This document shows positions 60,349 through 64,000 of a stretch of DNA of 64,000 nt, piece after piece. The position numbers and the translations under genes are program-made. The notes beneath the pieces are model-generated. The model was given only the letters and a program-made list of their open reading frames with translations. It did no database searches and was not told the DNA's origin. Numbering within the stretch: position 1 is the stretch's first letter; each line of letters begins with the position of its first letter. The stretch lies in NCBI RefSeq assembly GCF_025252405.1, contig NZ_CP104307.1, forward strand, positions 3,410,001 through 3,474,000. Reading direction: 5' to 3'. This stretch comes from Flavobacterium sp. TR2 (GTDB taxonomy: Bacteria; Bacteroidota; Bacteroidia; Flavobacteriales; Flavobacteriaceae).

Positions 60349-61092
60349 TTATTTTTTTATTAAATCGCAATACCAAAATCCAAAATCGAAAGCAGTTTCA
60401 TCATTTGTATCGCAAGCCGTTTCTGATGAATCTTGTTTTTCAGGCTTTTCATATTTTCGATAAACAATTTCGCCAATTTCAAAATCAATAGGTTTTGAGA
60501 AAATTGGGCCATCAAAAGTAAACGTATGGAATTCGCCATTTTCTCCGCAGACATCGACATTTTCAGGCAAATCATTGATGAAATCCTGATCGATTATTCT
60601 GCCGACAAAACTTTTGTCCAAATACTTTTCGTTTACGCAAACCACGATCGTTTTGAACCCCAAAGAAATAAATTCTTGTATCAAATCTTGAGTCGGAATT
60701 TTCCAAATCGGAAAAACGCCTGTAAATCCAATTTTAGCCAATTGCTTTTCTCTGTATTGGCGTAAATCCTCCAAAAAAATATCTCCAAAAATAGAATGTG
60801 TTATGCCGTTTTGCTTTAGTTCTGCCAAAGTTTCCGTCATCACTTTTTCGTAGACTTCCATTGTTGGCATTTCGGGCACCTCAAGAATTTTTAAAGGAAT
60901 TCCGATGCTTTGCGCTTGCGCGTGCAGTAGCTCCACACGAATCCCGTGCATAGAAATGCGCTGGTATTGCTGGCTTACGCTAGTCAGCAAACACTCAATT
61001 TTAAAATCAGTATTTTGTAACGTTTTGTATAAGGCAAGAGCAGAATCTTTTCCGCTGCTCCAGTTAAATAAGGCTATTTGTGGTTCTGGCAC
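60349..61092 (-). CDS. PP-loop ATPase, diphthine-ammonia-ligase-like
   Basis: 247 aa. The P-loop reads FNWSSGKDSALALYK, then MHGIRVELLHAQAQSIGIPL, typical of the DUF71/Dph6 family. In eukaryotes the family makes diphthamide; bacteria lack diphthamide, so the bacterial role is different and not known. The C-terminal ~45 residues extend beyond the core. Confidence 0.88.
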   Translation of the reverse strand: MPEPQIALFNWSSGKDSALALYKTLQNTDFKIECLLTSVSQQYQRISMHGIRVELLHAQAQSIGIPLKILEVPEMPTMEVYEKVMTETLAELKQNGITHSIFGDIFLEDLRQYREKQLAKIGFTGVFPIWKIPTQDLIQEFISLGFKTIVVCVNEKYLDKSFVGRIIDQDFINDLPENVDVCGENGEFHTFTFDGPIFSKPIDFEIGEIVYRKYEKPEKQDSSETACDTNDETAFDFGFWYCDLIKK

Positions 61093-61153
61093 GATTTGGA
61101 ATTTTAATATTGTAAACTTACAAATTTCATTCTATTTGTAAAGGAAACCTTTG

Positions 61154-61161
61154 TAACTTTG
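61154..61161 (+). promoter_or_regulatory. -7 element of the M1 peptidase gene
   Basis: TAACTTTG, a perfect TAnnTTTG, 25 bp before the start. Confidence 0.5.
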
Positions 61162-61186
61162 GGATTTCGCCTTCAAAATTGTTTCA

Positions 61187-63247
61187 ATGAAATACATTTT
61201 TCTCTTATTTACCAGTTTTCTATTTGCGCAGCAAACACAATACGTTGATTTTAAATCGGTTTCAGTGCAATTGTCTGTAAATCCAAAAGACAAATTGATT
61301 TCTGGAACTGTCGACTATCAATTTGAGGTCTTAAAAGATACTGATACTATTTCGCTAGACGCTAAAAACATGAGTTTTTCGAATGTGAAAATCAATGATA
61401 ATGAAATCATTTTTGTAAATACTAACAAAGAATTAAAATTGGTTTTTCCTTTTAAAAAAGGGCAGAATCATTTGACATTCGATTATACGGCAAAACCAAA
61501 ACAGGCTCTTTATTTTGTTGATATGGGCAATGACGAAGTGCAAATTTGGACGCAAGGACAGGGCAGATATACCAGCAATTGGTTTCCGAGTTTTGATGAT
61601 GTGAATGAAAAATTGATTTTCAATTTAGCTATTTCTTATGATAAAGAGTATCAGGTAATCTCGAACGGAGTTTTAAAAGAAAAAACAGCATACGGAAATC
61701 TGAATAAGTGGCAGTTTCAAATGGAAAAACCAATGAGTTCATATTTGCTGATGCTTGCAATTGGGAAATTTGATAAAAAAGAATTTAAATCTAAGAGCAG
61801 AGTTCCCTTAGAATATTACTACGAACCTAAAGATGCAGATCGTTTTGAGCCTACTTATCGCTATTCAAAACGAATTTTTGATTTTCTTGAAAAAGAAATC
61901 GGCGTGAAGTATCCTTGGAAAATAAATAGACAGATTCCGGTAAGGGACTTTTTGTACGCAGGAATGGAAAATACTACTTCGACACTTTTTGCAACGCGGT
62001 ATGTAGTAGATTCAACAGGTTTTTGCGATCGCAATTACACCAATGTAGACGCGCATGAATTGGCGCATCATTGGTTTGGCGATCTTATTACCGCCGAGAG
62101 CAGCACGCATCACTGGCTTCAGGAAGGATTTGCAACCTATTTTGCTTTGCTGGCAGAAAGAGACATTTACGGAGACGACTATTTCTACTCTAAATTGTAT
62201 GACACAGCACAGCAAATTAAGTTTGCGTCTCGCACAGACACTATTCCTGTTTTAAACGCTAAAGCAAGTTCGCTGACATTTTATGAGAAAGGCGCTTGGG
62301 CATTATTTGTTTTGCATGAAGCAATTGGAGATAAAGCTTTTAAAAAAGCAATTAAAAGTTATCTGAATAAATATGCTTATCAAACCGTAAACACGCAGAA
62401 TTTTTTCGATGAAATAAAAAAAGTTTCAGATTTTGATCTTGATCAATTTCAGAAAACCTGGCTGGAATCGACTGTTTTTGATACGCCAACAGCAAATGCA
62501 TTGTTGAGTAAAAACAATGCGATTCAAAAGCGATTGGAAATCGATAAATTGAAAAAAATGCCTTTTGCAGAGAAGAAAGATATTCTGAAAGCAATTTTAG
62601 AATCTGACGTATATCAGTCTGTAAAAGAAGCGGTTGTCGATCAGTTGGAAAATGAAAAATACGAAGACAAAAAGGAGCTTTTGCTTTTGGCATTGCAAAC
62701 CAATAATGTCAAAGTCCGTCAGAATCTTGCAGGTTCTTTAACCAAAATTCCAGAAGATTTTCGAGCAGATTATGAAACACTTTTGGATGATAAATCATAT
62801 CAGACGCAAGAAATGGCACTTTATTGGCTTTGGAGAAATTTTCCAGACCATAGAACGCAATATTTGGATAAAGCTAAAAATTGGATTGGTTTTAATGATT
62901 ACAATTTAAGGACTTTATGGCTCTCTCTAGCTTTATCGACACCAAATTACACTAATGAAAAAGATGTTTTAGCGAATGAGCTGATTGCATTTTCATCTGC
63001 AAAATACGAAGCCACAACACGACAAAATGCGTTAGAAAAATTGATTGCTTTTAAGATTATCAACGATCAGGTTTTGAGTAATTTAGTCGCTGCTACTACG
63101 CATCATATGTGGCAATTTTCGAAATTTGGAAGAGATACGATAAGGCTATTGTTAAAAAATCCTGAAATGCGTGCTTCTTTTAATAGAATTTTACCTAATT
63201 TGACACCCGATGAGCAGTTCCAATTGAATCGTTTGTTGAAAGAGTAA
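61187..63247 (+). CDS. M1-family metallopeptidase (aminopeptidase)
   Basis: 686 aa with a signal peptide (LLFTSFLFAQQ). The exopeptidase motif is GMENTTST in place of GAMEN. The zinc site is HELAHHWFGD followed 18 residues after the second His by Glu in LQEGF. The C-terminal third is helical. It removes N-terminal amino acids in the periplasm or outside the cell. Confidence 0.95.
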   Translation: MKYIFLLFTSFLFAQQTQYVDFKSVSVQLSVNPKDKLISGTVDYQFEVLKDTDTISLDAKNMSFSNVKINDNEIIFVNTNKELKLVFPFKKGQNHLTFDYTAKPKQALYFVDMGNDEVQIWTQGQGRYTSNWFPSFDDVNEKLIFNLAISYDKEYQVISNGVLKEKTAYGNLNKWQFQMEKPMSSYLLMLAIGKFDKKEFKSKSRVPLEYYYEPKDADRFEPTYRYSKRIFDFLEKEIGVKYPWKINRQIPVRDFLYAGMENTTSTLFATRYVVDSTGFCDRNYTNVDAHELAHHWFGDLITAESSTHHWLQEGFATYFALLAERDIYGDDYFYSKLYDTAQQIKFASRTDTIPVLNAKASSLTFYEKGAWALFVLHEAIGDKAFKKAIKSYLNKYAYQTVNTQNFFDEIKKVSDFDLDQFQKTWLESTVFDTPTANALLSKNNAIQKRLEIDKLKKMPFAEKKDILKAILESDVYQSVKEAVVDQLENEKYEDKKELLLLALQTNNVKVRQNLAGSLTKIPEDFRADYETLLDDKSYQTQEMALYWLWRNFPDHRTQYLDKAKNWIGFNDYNLRTLWLSLALSTPNYTNEKDVLANELIAFSSAKYEATTRQNALEKLIAFKIINDQVLSNLVAATTHHMWQFSKFGRDTIRLLLKNPEMRASFNRILPNLTPDEQFQLNRLLKE

Positions 63248-63270
63248 ATATTAGAGTGCATAGATAAAAA

Positions 63271-63325
63271 AAGCAAGAATTGAGAGTAAAAATCTCTGAA
63301 AATTTCTCTTCTTGCTTCTTTCCTC
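63271..63325 (+). terminator. Terminator-like hairpin after the M1 peptidase gene
   Basis: AAGCAAGAA...TTGAGAG and CTCTTCTTGCTT pair with mismatches; a T-rich tail follows on the plus strand. Confidence 0.6.
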
Positions 63326-63377
63326 TTGTTAAATCTAAAAAAAAATATCCCCAAAAATAAAACCTAGATTATAATTT

Positions 63378-64000
63378 ATGAGAGCATTGGTTATTTCAGG
63401 TGGCGGCAGTAAAGGCGCATTTGCCGGCGGTGTTGCCCAATATTTAATTGAAGAGAAAAAACACGAATACGATCTGTTTTTAGGAACCTCCACAGGAAGT
63501 CTGCTGATTCCGCATTTGGCTCTAGGACACATCAAGAAAATCCATTCTGTTTATACCAATGTAACGATGTCAAGTATTTTTAATATTTGCCCGTTTGTTG
63601 TAAAAACGAAGGATGGAGTTGATATTGTGACTATTAATCACTTTAATGTAATCCGCCAGTTTTTTAAGGGGAAACGCACTTTTGGAGAAAGCAAAGGACT
63701 GAAAAAGTATATTCAGAACAACTTTTCTCTTTCTGATTTCAATAAACTCAAAAAGCTAAAAACTGATGTTATCGTTACAGTGACCAATTTTACTAAAAAC
63801 GAATCTGAATACAAGTCGGTAAAAGACTGCACTTATGAAGAATTTTGTGAATGGTCTTGGATTTCAAGTAATTACGTTCCTTTCATGAGTTTGGTTGAAA
63901 AGAATAATTGCGAGTATGGAGACGGAGGATTCTCTAGTTTAGTGCCAATTCGTGAAGCGATCAATAGAGGAGCTACAGAAATAGATGTAATCGTACTCGA
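63378..64000 (+). CDS. Patatin-like phospholipase (5' part, runs off the window)
   Basis: 207 codons seen. It opens MRALVISGGGSKGAFAGGV, the oxyanion hole; the nucleophile elbow is LGTSTGS and the catalytic Asp is in YGDGGF. Both residues of the Ser-Asp dyad are present. Expected activity is lipid acyl hydrolysis. No signal peptide in this part. Confidence 0.9.
   Translation, partial: MRALVISGGGSKGAFAGGVAQYLIEEKKHEYDLFLGTSTGSLLIPHLALGHIKKIHSVYTNVTMSSIFNICPFVVKTKDGVDIVTINHFNVIRQFFKGKRTFGESKGLKKYIQNNFSLSDFNKLKKLKTDVIVTVTNFTKNESEYKSVKDCTYEEFCEWSWISSNYVPFMSLVEKNNCEYGDGGFSSLVPIREAINRGATEIDVIVL

Overview
The window looks like a chromosomal segment of a Flavobacterium-like member of the Bacteroidota. 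It is AT-rich, Shine-Dalgarno sequences are mostly absent, promoters carry the Bacteroidota -7 element TAnnTTTG, and the gene families (BON stress proteins, DUF6428 in an arsenic operon, RND efflux, M1 peptidase) fit that group. No rRNA, CRISPR array or intact transposon is visible. The left 28 kb is accessory in character; from about 28.3 kb onward most genes look like ordinary chromosome.

Layout. 1-545: tail of an unknown gene and the first copy of a repeated ~320-nt RNA-like element. 552-3661: leftward module with an AraC regulator, an alpha/beta hydrolase, a hexapeptide acetyltransferase and a cupin split from its lipoprotein signal peptide. 3804-4147: second RNA-like element. 4396-22209: stress island with three BON proteins, a LOG protein, a universal stress protein, a YflT-type protein, an OsmC-like protein, a cation P-type ATPase, a beta-CASP nuclease, an ATP-cone nuclease, Hsp20, a stand-alone PEP-synthase ATP domain, DinD and two paralogous lipoproteins, with a response regulator and a FixL-like sensor kinase in the middle. 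22563-22905: third RNA-like element. 22907-27964: arsenic operon (arsR, arsN1-like, DUF6428, arsenate reductase-like, ACR3) followed by a frameshifted phosphoesterase, a Crp/Fnr regulator and a membrane protein. 28263-28336: tRNA-Arg(ACG), whose last 15 nt recur inside the RNA-like elements.

The main result is an apparently complete oxygen-responsive regulon in the stress island. The kinase (18176-19363) has a FixL-type haem PAS domain that retains the haem-ligand histidine. Its partner (17130-18179) fuses a receiver domain directly to a Crp/Fnr DNA-binding module with an FNR-type recognition helix (E-x-x-S-R). Seven promoters in the island carry a TGA-N6-TCA palindrome whose centre is exactly 33 bp upstream of the centre of a -7 element, all but one of these -7 elements being imperfect; three of them have a second palindrome exactly 22 bp further upstream. 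This is the geometry of activator-dependent class II promoters and links BON proteins, Hsp20, OsmC/ATPase, the PEP-synthase domain, DinD and a lipoprotein to one regulator.

28451-36749: apt, then a LuxR-type two-component system with two unknown partner genes, divergent from an operon of two very large unknown proteins and an N-acetylmuramidase. 37103-64000: pheT, aldehyde/alcohol dehydrogenases with DUF779 and an AraC regulator, a bestrophin, a tripartite RND efflux operon, a thioredoxin-like/sensor/PAS trio, recG, an SMI1-like protein, small hypotheticals, a PP-loop diphthine-ammonia-ligase-like protein, an M1 aminopeptidase and the start of a patatin. Several intergenic regions hold complex palindromic repeats (36760-37030, 42838-43234, 53710-53796).
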